Shown here piece by piece: positions 45,261-57,312 of a stretch of DNA of 64,000 bases. The stretch covers positions 2,050,501 through 2,114,500 of the forward strand of contig JAJHZJ010000751.1 of NCBI GenBank assembly GCA_023548195.1, given 5' to 3'. The notes beneath the pieces are model-generated. The model made no database searches, was not told the DNA's origin, and was given only the letters and a program-made list of their open reading frames with translations. How positions within the stretch are numbered: the stretch's first letter is position 1; every line of letters begins with the position of its first letter. Source of the stretch: Bettongia penicillata ogilbyi (Eukaryota > Chordata > Mammalia > Diprotodontia > Potoroidae). A program made the position numbers and the translations under genes.

Positions 45261-46021
45261 GTCATAATATTAAAAAGAGGATTACCTATTATACACTTCT
45301 AAAGTCACCTTTGGGAAGGTTGATTATCTAAGTACCAGCTTATTAGTTGCAAATCTTTTTTTCAAGTTCACTGATTGGTTCATGCTTAATTTATAGGGAA
45401 TAAGAAAATAGTTGGGGATATTCTGTGCCTTGGGTAGATTTTTTTTTTTAAAGGATTTTATAATTGTTTAGTGAGGTTGTTCCTGCTATTTCATTCACCT
45501 ACGGCTTATGAAAATGTTAACCTTGCCCATTTCTTTTGTGTCCCTGTTGGTGTTGCCCGTATCCAGAATGTGTAACCTCTTTTGTCTCTCGGGTTTTTAT
45601 GCATTTCCTGTCATATCTAGTGGATTAGTGATATTTAGGAATCTAATAAGAAGGGAAAGAGAGAACAGGGAATGTCAGTGGTTTAGTATTAGACAAGTAC
45701 CCATAAGGAGAATAAAAAAACCATTTTTTTCTACATGAAATCTATTAATCCTTTTGTGTGAAACCTCTAAACTAATATGGTACAGCAGATTTCTTTGTAA
45801 TAAATTATTAAATGAGATGTTTTGTTTGGGGGAGGAGACTCCCTTACCATTAAGCTTAAAGAGTTAGTACTATGTAAACTCACTCCACCCCTATGAGTTA
45901 TTTTGTTATTTTCATCATAATTTCCTCACAAGCTTAAAATGTGAAAAATGTAAGATTTTTTGTATTGTGTCCATCATTCAAAAGAATTTCCATAAGTGAC
46001 TGTTAGTCTTTTTATTTCTAG

Positions 46022-46088
46022 TAACAGAACTTGCCAAAGAAATCAATGCCCAATATTCCTTCAGTACAGTGGATGTTGATTTTTCCCA
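46022..46088 (+). other. Candidate cassette (possibly poison) exon in the ADGRL2 intron
   Basis: A good pyrimidine tract and acceptor (agtctttttatttctag) is followed 67 nt later by a donor reading ccca|gtaagt. The segment lies in repeat-free sequence. If spliced directly to the lectin exon, whose phase is 2, it would be read for 19 codons and then reach TGA at 46077-46079, truncating the receptor inside the lectin domain. In another frame the segment has no stop and reads TELAKEINAQYSFSTVDVDF, which I do not recognise. The length is not a multiple of three. No evidence of transcription is visible, so this may be a chance pair of splice sites. Confidence 0.3.
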
Positions 46089-47639
46089 GTAAGTTTCATT
46101 ATTTGCTTACTTTTTCATATATGTCATGACCTCCTGGGCCTGTCCTAAGGTATTCTCATATTTAACACATGTGTGGCTATATTGAATATACAGATGAATA
46201 TATACCTACATAGAAATAGTTTTTAGAATCTATTTGCATGGTCTTCCAATGTTACAGTGTGTCCCTTTTGCTTACATAGTTGAGTTATGTTGCTGTAATA
46301 CTAGTCATAACAATGCCATTATCTGATAAGTTGATTTAGGACTTTATACATGCATTCATGTAGCCGTTTATCACAACCCTTGCTGAGTAGACCTTTATTA
46401 AGCTGTGATGATTGCTGAATATGAAATGTAACCAAGATTATTTTTTTATTCAAATATAATTTAAATATTCATCAAAGAGGAGTTATGCTTGAAACTGACA
46501 GAGACTGTTAACATCAAGAAATATAATTAACTGCACTGGGTATCATGAAGCGGAGTTAGCCAAATAGCCGAGAGGTCTAATTGCTTCAGAGTTTGAGAAG
46601 CAATAGTTTTATTTTATGTGGTAGCTGTGGAATTAATAGTAATGTGGTTTCCTATGTGGGCCAATTAAAAGCTGCCTGTTAAGGTTCATTGCTCTATAGG
46701 AAATCCATTGAATATCACTTAGTAAACAGGATTGACATGTTAAAAAGTACATGAGGTTGGAGGAGGATGCAAACCGCAAAATACAAGGAATAAGTTGATT
46801 GAATTTGTGTTTTTGTAAACTCAAATTCTTTGCTTTGTATTTATGGTGTTAATGAAGATTACAGAAATCACTCCTAATTGCGTGTTGATGTGCTTGTATA
46901 AAATCTGTCACCTATTGTGGTTTATGTATAACCATATATATATGATATGATGTGATTGTACTAATTTTTCCAAACTTTGTATAAGCATGTCTCACTTCAA
47001 TCCAGTTCATGATCACGTGAGGACATTTCCCCATGATGTCATTATGAAAGATGAACAAGAGGAAAGTTGGGACCTCGCTTAAATTCGAGTGTAGATCACT
47101 ATGTTTAATATATTAGAAATTTACTACTGCTATGCAGTACTCTCTTATCTATATAGTGAAAGCAATATTCTGATTTTTTGTGGCCCAATTAAACTTTTTG
47201 CTAGGATTAAGTAATGGTTGAACCTAACCAATTTTGCATTTATCCAGGCAATAAAGTTTTTTTTCCTTTCTGAATGGCTGGGCATTCAAATAGCTTTTTT
47301 GACATTAATGAGAGCTCCAGAATGGAAAAAATTTAAGGGGCAAAGATAAGGGAAAACCAAGATTTTCTGGTGCTTCTTATCCTCTAATAATGGTATTTCA
47401 AATAATCAACAAATTGATCATGATTTATAAGAATAAATTATGCTTCTTTGGATGTATGTTTTTGAATGTAGTTCATAATTTTTTTCTTTTCAAGAGAAAC
47501 CTTTGTTTTTAATTTAAAAAAATGATTCTCAGGGTCTTGTCACTAATCTACACTACTGGATATTTAGAGTACTCTTAAGAAAACTTGACATTTAAGTGTT
47601 TAGTTAACCACAAAGTAGTAATACTTAGGTTTAATACGT

Positions 47640-48040
47640 ACAATGAAATACGAAAATGTGCTTTTGAAATACCAAGGAATGCCGTCTGCGAAAAAGATTT
47701 TCTCTCTTAGTCATTCATTATTTAATGTGCTTAGCCTGTTTATATCAGTGACATAAGAGCAAATTCTCATCTCTCAGTAGAGTACCATTTTTGCTGCTTC
47801 ACAGAACACTGCCTTGTACTCTGGCTTGCACATGGTGTTAGCAGGTATTTAAAGCACTTCAGTCTACCATTTTATAGGTCATGATGAACTGATCCTATAA
47901 AACAAGTTACTGCATTGAAGTTAATGTGCTCTCATAGTATAATGTGGAATAAAGCTGCACTTCAGGGGCTTTGTAATATTTTAAATTTGCTTTGCAGGCA
48001 TCATTTGAAGACAAAGAAAAACTCTTGATTTAATTGTCTC
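47640..48040. promoter_or_regulatory. Candidate conserved non-coding element
   Basis: Unique sequence with retained CpGs (atgccgtctgcgaaaaag), several AT-rich homeodomain-like sites and no coding signal. The assignment is inference from texture. Confidence 0.25.
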
Positions 48041-48084
48041 TATTACATATAAACAAAACTTGTACCTACCATGAAGTATATTTC

Positions 48085-48200
48085 ATTCATTCATTCCACA
48101 AATATTTGTTGAGTATCTACTACATGTGTAGCACTGTAGGGGATATAGAAATGAATAAAACATGGTTGCTACCTCCAAGGAGCTGATAGTTTCTCTAGTA
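48085..48200 (-). repeat. L2 3' end, reverse
   Basis: It reads tcattcattccacaaatatt, tgttgagtatctactacatg and acctccaaggagctgatagt. Confidence 0.88.
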
Positions 48201-48439
48201 ATACTAGTTTATGAAAAATAAAAAAGGGGAAAAAAAGAATTTACATCATAATTTTGCTTTACATATGAAAGGGATAGTAGATTAGCAATTTCATGTGCAC
48301 TCATCTTTTTTACTGTGCTATGTTTTAAATTTTTTTTAAAAAAAAAGGCCATAAAGAAGAGACACTAGACCTGTAATTTCAGTGGTTCTTTGTAAAGAAT
48401 TTCCTTCATGAATACATCAGTGCCTTCTCTAAAACTTCA

Positions 48440-48545
48440 GAGTGGGAGAGAACACCAACTGGCTAAGTGATTTGCCCAGGGTCACTGCCAATGTGTGTCA
48501 GAGACAGGACAAATCCAGTTCTCTGTCCAGCAAACTTATAAAGTG
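48440..48545 (-). repeat. MIR/Ther-type SINE fragment
   Basis: It contains aagtgatttgcccagggtca followed by aatccagttctctgtccagc. Confidence 0.75.
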
Positions 48546-48599
48546 CAGACGATTTAAAGTAAATATTTAGCATCTGTGTGTGTCTATATATTGAATACT

Positions 48600-48770
48600 T
48601 GTGGAATCTCAGCATTTCATAGTTGGAAGGATTCTCAGAAGCCAATCTGGTCCATACCTCAGAAGTATCCCTTACATAGCCTGAAGTAGTGAACCTGTTT
48701 TCTGACATATTATATGTCCAGTGTCTTAGAATCTGTCCTGCGAAGTTCAGTAGTGTTAGGAATAATTTGG
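48600..48770 (-). repeat. CR1/L3-like LINE 3' region, reverse
   Basis: It contains catttcatagttggaaggat, gaagccaatctggtccatac and ctcagaagtatcc, the reverse complement of the CR1/L3 3' end. Confidence 0.7.
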
Positions 48771-48794
48771 ATAAAGGTATAGATGACATGCCTG

Positions 48795-49010
48795 TAAAAC
48801 ATTTTACAAATCCTGCTAATATTTATTGGTTGTGTGACTGTGGTTGGGTCATTTAAATTCTGGTCAGTCTTATTTTCCTCATCTTTATATTAGGATAACA
48901 CCTATCCCCCAAGAGTGCTAGGAGGATCCAAAGAGATGCTATAAGTAAATCACTTTGCAGAACACTTAAGTGCCATATAGATAGGAACTGTTATTATTAA
49001 AGGAAATAGA
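48795..49010 (+). repeat. Mar-1/MIR-type SINE
   Basis: It contains tggttgtgtgactgtggttg, tcctcatctttatattagga and acacttaagtgccatataga. Confidence 0.8.
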
Positions 49011-49029
49011 AAATTTTAATGGTCAAGGA

Positions 49030-49290
49030 TATAATCCTAGCTTGTATTCTTGTAGCACTTTAAGGTGCTTTATAAAATGCTTTATAAAGATTATCTCATT
49101 TTATCCTCACAACAGTCCTGGGAGGTGGGTGCTATTATAACCGTCATTTCACAGGAAGCAGAGACAGAGGTAAAAGTGTCTCACTCAGGGTCACACAAGG
49201 TAGTAAGCATCAGAAGCTACATGTAATCTCAGGTTTTCCTGAACCCTGGTTCAATATTTATAGTATATCACAGCCTCCCTAGGTTTGCCT
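49030..49290 (-). repeat. MIR-type SINE, near full length
   Basis: It contains tcattttatcctcacaacag, tgggaggtgggtgctattat and ctcactcagggtcacacaag. Confidence 0.88.
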
Positions 49291-49439
49291 CTTCCAGATA
49301 GACTGGGGCAAAACAGGAAAAGATGAAATTAGGGAATGGTAAGAAATCTGATCTGGCTGCAGTGCAGAGCACATAAATGGTAGTATTGTGAAACAAGGCA
49401 CAACCCACAGGTTACTTCTCCCATCGTTGGAACTTAAAA

Positions 49440-49590
49440 TGATATCTCCTTCCTCAGTCCCTTCTTTTGTTATGTTCTCTTTTTTAGTTAATATGTCTCC
49501 TATCTATCTACTTGATTGTTAGCATAGCTTAGCCCAGTGCCCAACACATTCTGTGCTGTTAATAAATGCTTATTGACTGACTGGGAGTAT
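49440..49590 (+). repeat. L2 LINE 3' end
   Basis: It ends gcccagtgcccaacacattc, then taataaatgcttattgactg and actg. Confidence 0.85.
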
Positions 49591-50129
49591 AGATTGGTTT
49601 ATATTTCATCTAAGTATTCCTAATCACCTTGGTAGTGTGTTTGTTGATTAAGCACAACTTAGTTTGTTGTGAAACATTGAATGATTAAAAAGTGAGCAAA
49701 TACTTCTACAGTCAAAGCTGCTTCAAATATGCATATATCAACGGCTTGGAATTTTATTAAAATAAATAAATTTTACTTATCCTAGTGTGGGAGCTCCTTC
49801 AGCCCACACAGACCACTCTCCTTCTGTAACTTACAGCTTGAGGTTCCAAGGGGGATACCCGACAGGCCCACACTGACACGGCAGTTAAGTGTTAGAGGCA
49901 AGTTATGAACCTAACTCTTAAGTTGAAGACCCCACTGGACCGCCTTTCTTGTAGCAAATAAAATTTTGTCAGAATTAATTTTTCTTATTTAAAACTCTAG
50001 TCATAAATTGAGGAGAAGAGTTAGTTTACAATTGTTTGGCAGTGTCTACTTATGGTATTAGATGGGCATTATTTGGATACCATTCTATCATATGCCACAA
50101 AGAAAGAAGCATAATTATTTAGAAGAGGG

Positions 50130-50455
50130 AGAAACTATTTTCCACTGGACTAAATGAAAAGGCTTGTATGGAGATGACATTTGAACTGGTCCTTGAAGGA
50201 TGGTTGAAATTGTAGTAGAATTCACCATCCAGAGAAAGTCTCCTGGGATGATGAAGGGCATGTCATGGGAGTATAATCTGAAGGAACAGAAATGTTTAGC
50301 CTGATAAAGAGAAGACCTCAGAGAAATAGGATAGTAGTGTCCGAACATTTTATGGGCTGTCATGTTGAAGTAGGTTTGGCCTTCCAGGTAAAAGAAAGGC
50401 AGCATGGGTCCTATGTGGAATGGAAATAAAAATCCTTTCAGTTAGAACTGTTCTG
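50130..50455 (+). repeat. CR1/L3-like LINE 3' region
   Basis: It contains gaacagaaatgtttagcctg, ttatgggctgtcatgttgaa and gtaggtttggccttccaggt. A further piece at 50745-50835 (catgttggactaaagggcct) probably belongs to the same copy. Confidence 0.7.
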
Positions 50456-51039
50456 AAGCAGAACAAACTAGACTACCTTGGAAGTTGGACAGTGACACAT
50501 CAGAGCAAAGTTTGTTAACCTGAGGTCAGTGAACTTAAAAAAAAAGTTTATGAAAAAAATTAAAACTTTTATGAAAAGAACTATTTCAGTATAACTTATT
50601 TCTGTAGTAATTACATGCATTTTATTTTATGCATTTAAAAATATTCTGAGAAAGGCTTCAGATTGCATGATGTCATTCCCATCCTCCACCCCCAAAAGGT
50701 TAAGAAACTCTAACCTTAATGTGGTGGAGCAAAACCTTGGATGATTAAGATGAGAAATGTTACAAAGGGGATCCCTGTTTAGGTACATGTTGGACTAAAG
50801 GGCCTCTTTTCTAATTCTGGGATTCTGTATCATAATCAGTTTCAAAAAAAATATGTGTTTAATATGGGATTGTTGAATTCAATCCATTCTGTTTAGTTTG
50901 GGGATGACTTTTGGCAGGAGAGTGAGGGGGATTCAGGGAGAGGGTATACTGCAATTTAACTTAAAAGTTACATACTATACATACATACTGGGAAGGATGG
51001 AGTTCCATTAGCAAAAATAGGAAGGTCACAAAGGGCGAA

Positions 51040-51500
51040 GATGGTTTCAGGGAAAAGATTTGAGTTCTGTTTAGCACATAGGAAATTTGATGAATCCAAG
51101 GGATTTTTAGAAATGTCTGACATGTGATTATGATTGCAGGACTGAAATTAGGATGGCATCAAGGTTGGGGATGCAGATTTGATGGTAATTCACAAAAAGG
51201 TACTAATAAGTGAATGAGGAATCAAGGACAGAATGATGGAGGTTATGTAGATCTGGAGATAGGGGAAGGAAGTGTGCCTAGTGGAAGAATCTTGAAGAAC
51301 AGGATCCATGAGGTAAAAGGAGAGTAAGGGCTATAATTAAGCCATAAAATCCAAGGGAGAAGAAAGTTTCAAGAAGGATGGGTGTGGGCAGCAGTGTCAG
51401 ATGCTATATAGGTTACCTAAAATAAAAACTAAGAGTTGGCCGTGGGTTTTGACTTTCAGGTTGACATTTGTGACCTCGTAGAAAAGGTTCCAGTATTATG
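51040..51500 (-). repeat. L2-like LINE, internal coding part, reverse
   Basis: The plus strand has gaaagtttcaagaaggatgg, ggcagcagtgtcagatgcta and gacatttgtgacctcgtaga. These are reverse complements of a reverse-transcriptase segment of L2-type elements. No intact frame remains. Confidence 0.5.
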
Positions 51501-51960
51501 ATAGCTAGTCTTTAAAAATCTTTTAAAAATAATTATTCATTGAAATATTCAGGTTAAAAAAATTTGACTCTTGTTTAACCCCTTATGGGTCAGTTAAACT
51601 GGGGGGGAGGTACAATCGGAAACTTAAGAATTTAAACTTTAAAATAATGTAGGATAAACGAATGAAAGCTGGCCATGGTTGGATAGGGGGAGAAAAATAT
51701 TATGCTAGTAATGGTTAGAGAGAACTTGGCTATTGAATTACATATCAATATATACTTTTCCTTCCCCTCCTCTCCAGTTTACTTAGGGCTTGTGTGTTAT
51801 AAAGATTTTCATTAATTTTGCCACCAAAGTTATGTGCCTAAAATACTCTTTCCTCTTAGATGTACGTACTTCTATATGGTAAGAACTGAATCTGTTGATT
51901 TTTATATCAAAATGGACTCTTCTCTGTGACACTGGGAAAGGAGGGATCATATTCTCTTGA

Positions 51961-51997
<37 letters not shown>

Positions 51998-52379
51998 ATC
52001 TTCTCAAATACTTATTAGAATAGCTATGGAAAAAATAGTCTTTGTAATATACGTCATCTTTCTGCCCTCAACCCAACCCTTCCCACATGGTCTTGTAGAG
52101 CAGAGTTGTCTACCAGGTGTAATTATTCATCGAATATTGAACAGTAAAGCAAGATATATTTCACCATGTTCTCAGTAAAAAAAAAAATGGTCTTACATAA
52201 TTCATAGTCTGTTGTTTTTTGATGCATTCTGAAATAAACAGTTTGTGTATGGCAAATTCAGCATCGTATAGTGACTCAAAAATTGTAGATGTTTACACAT
52301 CTCTCCTTCCACTTTTGCCAGAATCCTAAATAGGTAGGAAAATCTTCATTTCCTTTCCATATTTAGCTTCCTTAGATAA
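51501..52379. other. Unassigned intronic sequence
   Basis: AT-rich unique sequence with the TG tract at 51963-51993. Confidence 0.55.
51963..51993. repeat. (TG)n microsatellite
   Basis: A pure TG tract of 31 bp. Confidence 0.98.
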
Positions 52380-52870
52380 TTCTTCTGCCTTTGTGACTGA
52401 GATATTTGAAAAGAACACCTCCTGGAGTCATGTTTTAAAAAGAGCACTTTGGGTAATATGCTGTAGACAGAATACTTGCGCGTCAGCGTTCTGTTATCAT
52501 GAATGCCATCAGCAATGCCTTGTTGTCTTCTTATCAGCCACTTCCCACTGTCAGCCTGGTACTTCTTTCAATAGAAAAGGATTTGCATCAAATGTAATGC
52601 TGTGTTATATACAGCTAACCTGGGGCTTTTAATTGTGCAAACATATGAGACTCCTGCCGTGGTAGGCAGTTTGATAAAAGAATTAGATTATGAATATTTT
52701 TGACATGATTAAAGATTAGTTTTAATTCGCTGGAGGTGAGCCATTGACAATTTTTTTTTTCATGTATTCCTGCATCACATGAGTTCCTTGACCTTGACTT
52801 GACCCGACCCACAAAAGATTCATCTCTTTGTTTATTGCTATATCTATGGACAGTTCCATTATTTACATCT
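52380..52870. promoter_or_regulatory. Repeat-free block, candidate conserved non-coding element
   Basis: About 490 bp of unique sequence. It holds a POU-type octamer ATTTGCAT at 52581-52588, CpG-containing ttgcgcgtcagcgttc, and homeodomain-like tttaattgtgc and gttttaattcgctgg. No repeat or coding frame was recognised. An enhancer role is inferred, not shown. Confidence 0.35.
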
Positions 52871-53334
52871 AAATTATTTACCTTGAGAGGGGCTTCAGAT
52901 AGTTTGATGATATCCTTTACCCACCATGGACCCTATTTCTAGAAACCATTTTTTTCTCAGATTCTTTTCTTATATTTTCATTTTAAGGGACTCACTTATT
53001 CCTTCTTTTTTTTTTTTGTTTGTCCAGGAAAACTGTATATTTTATTGTGATCTTTGTGACCAGTGGTGCAAGTTTAAAAAAAAATTATTACCATTATGTG
53101 CTGTTCGGAGTAGAATAGTTATACCATGACTTGTAAGTCTCTACTTAGAAATTTGAGTTTTGTAACTCTTAGTACTTTTTCGAGATTTCCTTTCTCATAT
53201 TCCTTGGACTATTCAAGAGATTTTTTTAGGGTGAGTATCAGTAAAAAGGTATAATTCTGTGCTTTTATTAGTTGAGGGGACTTCCAATGTGGAAATTCCT
53301 TCCACAAATTCAAATTAGCAAATTACTTCTTAAC

Positions 53335-53450
53335 TTATGGTCATAAGAAGGTTCAGTGACTTGTCAGGGTCACTTAGCCAGTACGAGTTAGAGATAGACC
53401 ATGAACCCAGTTCAGTTTGTCTTTTTCCCTTGTCTCACCCTACAGTATTT
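53335..53450 (-). repeat. MIR/Ther-type SINE fragment
   Basis: It contains agtgacttgtcagggtcact, tagccagtacgagttagaga and gaacccagttcagtttgtc. Confidence 0.65.
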
Positions 53451-53969
53451 ATGTATGTGTGTGATGCCACATTGCCTTCAAGCAAGAAAATAACTAGTGT
53501 TATTCCTTACTTTAAAAAAAATTCATTAAGTCAAGACCATAAATGTTCATTAAATAATATGTGTCTAGAATTAGCATTGGACGTTGTAGGGAGTGTAAAC
53601 AAATGATAAGACTTCTTCCAAACTGAGCACGTAGTTTTTTGTTGTTCGCTATATATCTAGCATACACTTTATTCTTGAGGGATACTTAAAAAAAAATGGC
53701 TATGACACTGTCCCAGCTCTAAAGAAGTGTAAGTTGGGAAGTCAAGATTTAACACCTTTGTAATAATGAGAAAATAATGACCAAACTCCAGTGGATCCAT
53801 ATACTTTCTCTAGGTTACATGGGTATCACTGCTGCAGAGCAGACTTTGCTCTCTCATTACTTTAGAAAATGATGAATTTTTATATTAAATGAACAAATAT
53901 TTTTGATTACGTGCATATATATCATGAACTGAGGGGGAGAGAATTAGAAGATGATTATTTTTTTCAATT

Positions 53970-54110
53970 TACTAAATATGAATTGAACACCTACTATGTG
54001 CAAAGCTACTGTTTAGCACCATGTCGGACCTAGAGGTGATTGAAACATGACCTCTTCCTTTGAGGACTTTTAATCAATCTGGTGACATAAGACATAATCA
54101 AGGGAAAATT
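53970..54110 (-). repeat. L2 3' end, reverse
   Basis: It contains gaattgaacacctactatgt followed by gcaaagctactgtttagcac. Confidence 0.8.
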
Positions 54111-54599
54111 AATTGATGTAAAAATTTGCATAACATTTCAAAACCATGATGGAGGAGATGCCATAACAGTATATGATGAATTACACAGATGATGATCATT
54201 ATGGAAGTAATTGTTGTCTAAGGAACTAATGAAGGAAATAAGTAGGAACATTTTCACCAGTTATGTATTAAATCAAGCCAAGCTATAAAGCTTTTAAAGA
54301 ACTCCTTACTTTGTCTCTTGTGCTATGCAAGGTATTTTGAGGACAGAGAAGAAATAGCAGTCTTTGAAAGAGAACTGGAAACAAAAGTCTCCTTCCAGGA
54401 ATAGCTTTGTAGTATTTGTGGTGTAATTCAGATAATTTCCCTGGTTTCACCTGTATTCACTTCATTATCGCCCTGTAGTAAGTAGGGCAACAGTGCATTA
54501 GTGATAAGTTCTAGCTGGGTTGGTTAGGGAATGTGTTATGGGGAAATGGGGCAAACTGTATGGCTTCGAACTAGAAAGGCGGGAAGTCAGAAAATAATC

Positions 54600-54720
54600 C
54601 ATAAGAATTTATTGAGTGTAGAAGTCAAAGTTCATTCTTTACCAAATATAGTAGAAGATAGAGAAGAATTTTGACCCATAATTTTGTATTCAAGGAGTTT
54701 AAAATCTCGGTGGAAAAAAG
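54600..54720 (-). repeat. L2 3' end, reverse, degraded
   Basis: It contains aagaatttattgagtgtaga and gtattcaaggagtttaaaat. Confidence 0.5.
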
Positions 54721-54799
54721 GGAAATGACTCTCATCTGCAAAGAAAGTGGGGAAATGAGGCAAATACATGACCTTGAGAAAAATAAAGTTAGATTTATT

Positions 54800-54965
54800 A
54801 ACAGTTAATGTCTTTTTAGTGCTTTCATATTTACAAAGCACTTTCTTCTCAACATCTCTGTGTGGTCCAGAGGCTGTAATAGACACGTGTTTGTAGTCAT
54901 TTAAGGTTTACAAAGGACTTTCCTTAAAACATCCCTGACATAGCTGGGGCTGCTAAATATCATCC
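54800..54965 (-). repeat. MIR-type SINE, degraded
   Basis: It contains catatttacaaagcactttc and a second similar phrase (ggtttacaaaggactttcct). Two overlapping old copies are possible. Confidence 0.5.
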
Positions 54966-56009
54966 CCCTGCTATATACTGTTTAGGCATATCAGAAATAT
55001 AAAATCAGCAGCATCAATAATGTTAACCATGGAAACACAGTGCTAATTTCACACAGTCTGTTTTTGATGAAGCCATATGCTGACCCCTTAGGGTTGACTA
55101 CTTTCCCTTCTAAATGAGCACAAAATATCCTATTAATTTTACTATCTGGAATATTGTCAGGAATTGAAGGCAAGCTCTCTTTCCAATTCTTCTTCCTCTT
55201 CCTTTTCTTTTTTGAAAAATGGGACATTGTCTGGTCTTTAGTTTTCCATAGTTATCTATAGTTTTTTTCAGAATAACTCATCAAGCAGAGCCTTTCGTTC
55301 TTTCAGTGTCCTAGGATAGATTTGTTGCAAACTTCAGTTACTTGCATTCATTGAAAGCAATTAGATACCCTCACATCTCACTCAACTCTTAATCATTTTT
55401 ATTTTATTTTACCCACACCACTCATATTCCTTAGCTTAGAGGGAACATTGAATAGAGCTTCTTTTTCTCAGTCATCTGTCTTCATCCCACTCACCCTGAC
55501 TAGTAGTAGCCTTACCCCTTCCCTGGTCTTCCTCTTGTTCCCAAAAGAGGTTACAAAACAACCCCCAAATCATTGTCCTTTTATGCATTCACTGCCAGCT
55601 TCTGATAGCATTCTTATGTTCTCGTTCCCTCCCCTTCCCCCTTGTCCTCAAAGTTCCCTAAGGCATCACATTGGTTTTTTTTAGACATCTCCCCCTTTTC
55701 TTGCCCATAAAAATGTCTTTATTTGTATTTTTGGAGAGCAGTCCAACTTTCTTGCCTTGCATTTACTTGTTGGATTTTAGACTACAGGATCTAGTCTCTG
55801 AAATATTCTTTCCCCTCATCTAGGGAGGATAGCAGATTGTGCCAACCCCACACACATCTCCTCCCTGCCCCATAATTTTCTCATCAGTAAACCAGCGATA
55901 ATGATAATTCTTCTATTACTTCCTTTACTGGGTGGTTGTGGGCAAAGTGACAAAGTCCATAAAGGACTGCATGAATGGGAACCGAGGAAATGCCATGTCT
56001 ACTCCTGCT
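54966..56009. other. Unassigned intronic sequence
   Basis: The central part, 55440-55800, is pyrimidine-rich and may be very old LINE sequence. A partial MIR-like end (ttctcatcagtaaaccagcg) lies near 55875. Confidence 0.5.
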
Positions 56010-56115
56010 TCTGCCCCTATTGGATAAATGTTATCATTATCCCTGTTTCTGTCTTCTCCCAGTACTCGACACAATGCCTGGGATATAGAAAGCACATAAT
56101 AAGTGCTTTTTGACT
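56010..56115 (+). repeat. L2 LINE 3' end
   Basis: It contains gtactcgacacaatgcctgg followed by aagcacataataagtgcttt. Confidence 0.8.
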
Positions 56116-57036
56116 TAACTATTGAGTAAATATTATGATTCTTTTCTCTTTTACCTTCTCATTTAATATATTTCATGTGTAAAAGTCAGTGGTGTTATTA
56201 TGGCAGATTTTTTTGTTGGTGTGATGTATACTGGTTGAGATTTTGTGGCAAGTAACTAGAACAGTGCTCCTCCTTTCTTATTACCTGTCCCCACCCCCCC
56301 CCAAAAAAAAACCCCACCACACCAGGGCTACCCTAGATCCTAGGGAGAGAATTTAGTTATAGTTTCTTAACCACTTAATCTATTAGCACTAATTCAGGTA
56401 GGATTAGGGAGCCAACCCTAGTCCAGAGAAAGAGACCAGAGTTGGGTCCAGCACTCCACATAGGCTATTATTTTAATAATATATTTTTGTGAGAGATTTT
56501 CAGTGGCAATTTATAAAGATAGATCATCCCCTCCCTTCCATCTACTACCTTCATCACTACCATATCTTATCTCTCTGTGCCAGGTAAAGAATCTCTTCCC
56601 TGAAGTCATTATCTGTTTCCTCTGTCTGGCTGGAGAAATTAGTACACTTTCCTCTTTTTTTTCCCCATTGATCCTTATCCCAATCTTTTCCTGTTCTGGT
56701 TTTTGTATTTTCTCACGTAAACATTCTTAATTTATAATATTATACCACAGCTCCACCTTTTAAGGCTTTATTTTTGATAAATTCTGATCATGAATCCCAT
56801 CATATCATGTTTCAGTAATACCTTTATTGTCAAATTTATCTCCTTGCTTATTAATAATACTTAATATTTTTATTTCTGTATTTTGCACATTTAGTTAATA
56901 AATCTTAGCCCACAGGTTTTACTAGTCCTGCCTCCTTGGTTATTCTCTCCTGGACCTTTCCAAACTGCTTTACTCTTCCAGAAGCTCTTCTGTTGATCAG
57001 GAGCGATAGTGAAAACACGACATTGACCAGCTTGGT
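56116..57036. other. Unassigned intronic sequence
   Basis: It includes a C9-A9 run at 56294-56311 and pyrimidine-rich stretches. No confident family or gene was seen. Confidence 0.5.
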
Positions 57037-57312
57037 TCACTCACCATCCTTCATTTTCAGCAATAGTGATTTCTGTGTTTCTTTTGGTGCTGTCATGTGT
57101 TCCTGTATCACTCTCCAGAAGCTGCAGTTGTCATTATTAAATTTGACACAGCTCATCGGTCTTCCCATCATCATGCCTTGGATAGCGTGCTGCAGGAAAA
57201 CAGTCCACCTTCCTACGGTACCTGGTCTTGTTGATGTATCATGGCCACCGTAACCTTCAGAACCAACTACCATGACTTGTTCCTTCTTTTCTGACCACTT
57301 TTCAGATAGCAT
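57037..57312 (-). pseudogene. Protein-like open segment, possible retrocopy remnant
   Basis: The minus strand is open for 91 codons from an ATG at 57310-57312. Unlike other random frames here, its composition looks protein-like, with stretches such as GYGGHDTSTRPGTVGRW and KFNNDNCSFWRVIQEHM. I cannot assign a family. It ends at a stop just after KMKDGE. No poly-A tract, start context or flanking splice sites were seen. It could be a decayed retrocopy, an exon of an unrecognised antisense transcript, part of an old transposon, or chance. Confidence 0.25.

Larger units (their letters stand above)
45261..48084. other. Unique intronic sequence holding the candidate cassette exon
   Basis: No repeat was recognised over about 2.8 kb, the longest clearly repeat-free stretch right of the lectin exon. 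It includes the 46022-46088 candidate exon and a repeat-free, CNE-like texture at 47640-48040. Confidence 0.5.

Noticed and set aside
46022..46088. Reading the candidate cassette as the missing CNNRTQC exon of ADGRL2
   Set aside because: In the lectin-exon frame it gives SNRTCQRNQC and then a stop. It lacks the expected lectin motifs (Asp-Pro-Cys and Lys-Tyr-Leu), so the likeness to NRTQC is coincidental.
48463..48789. 108-codon minus-strand open frame
   Set aside because: It runs through SINE and CR1/L3-like fragments, so it is repeat-derived chance.
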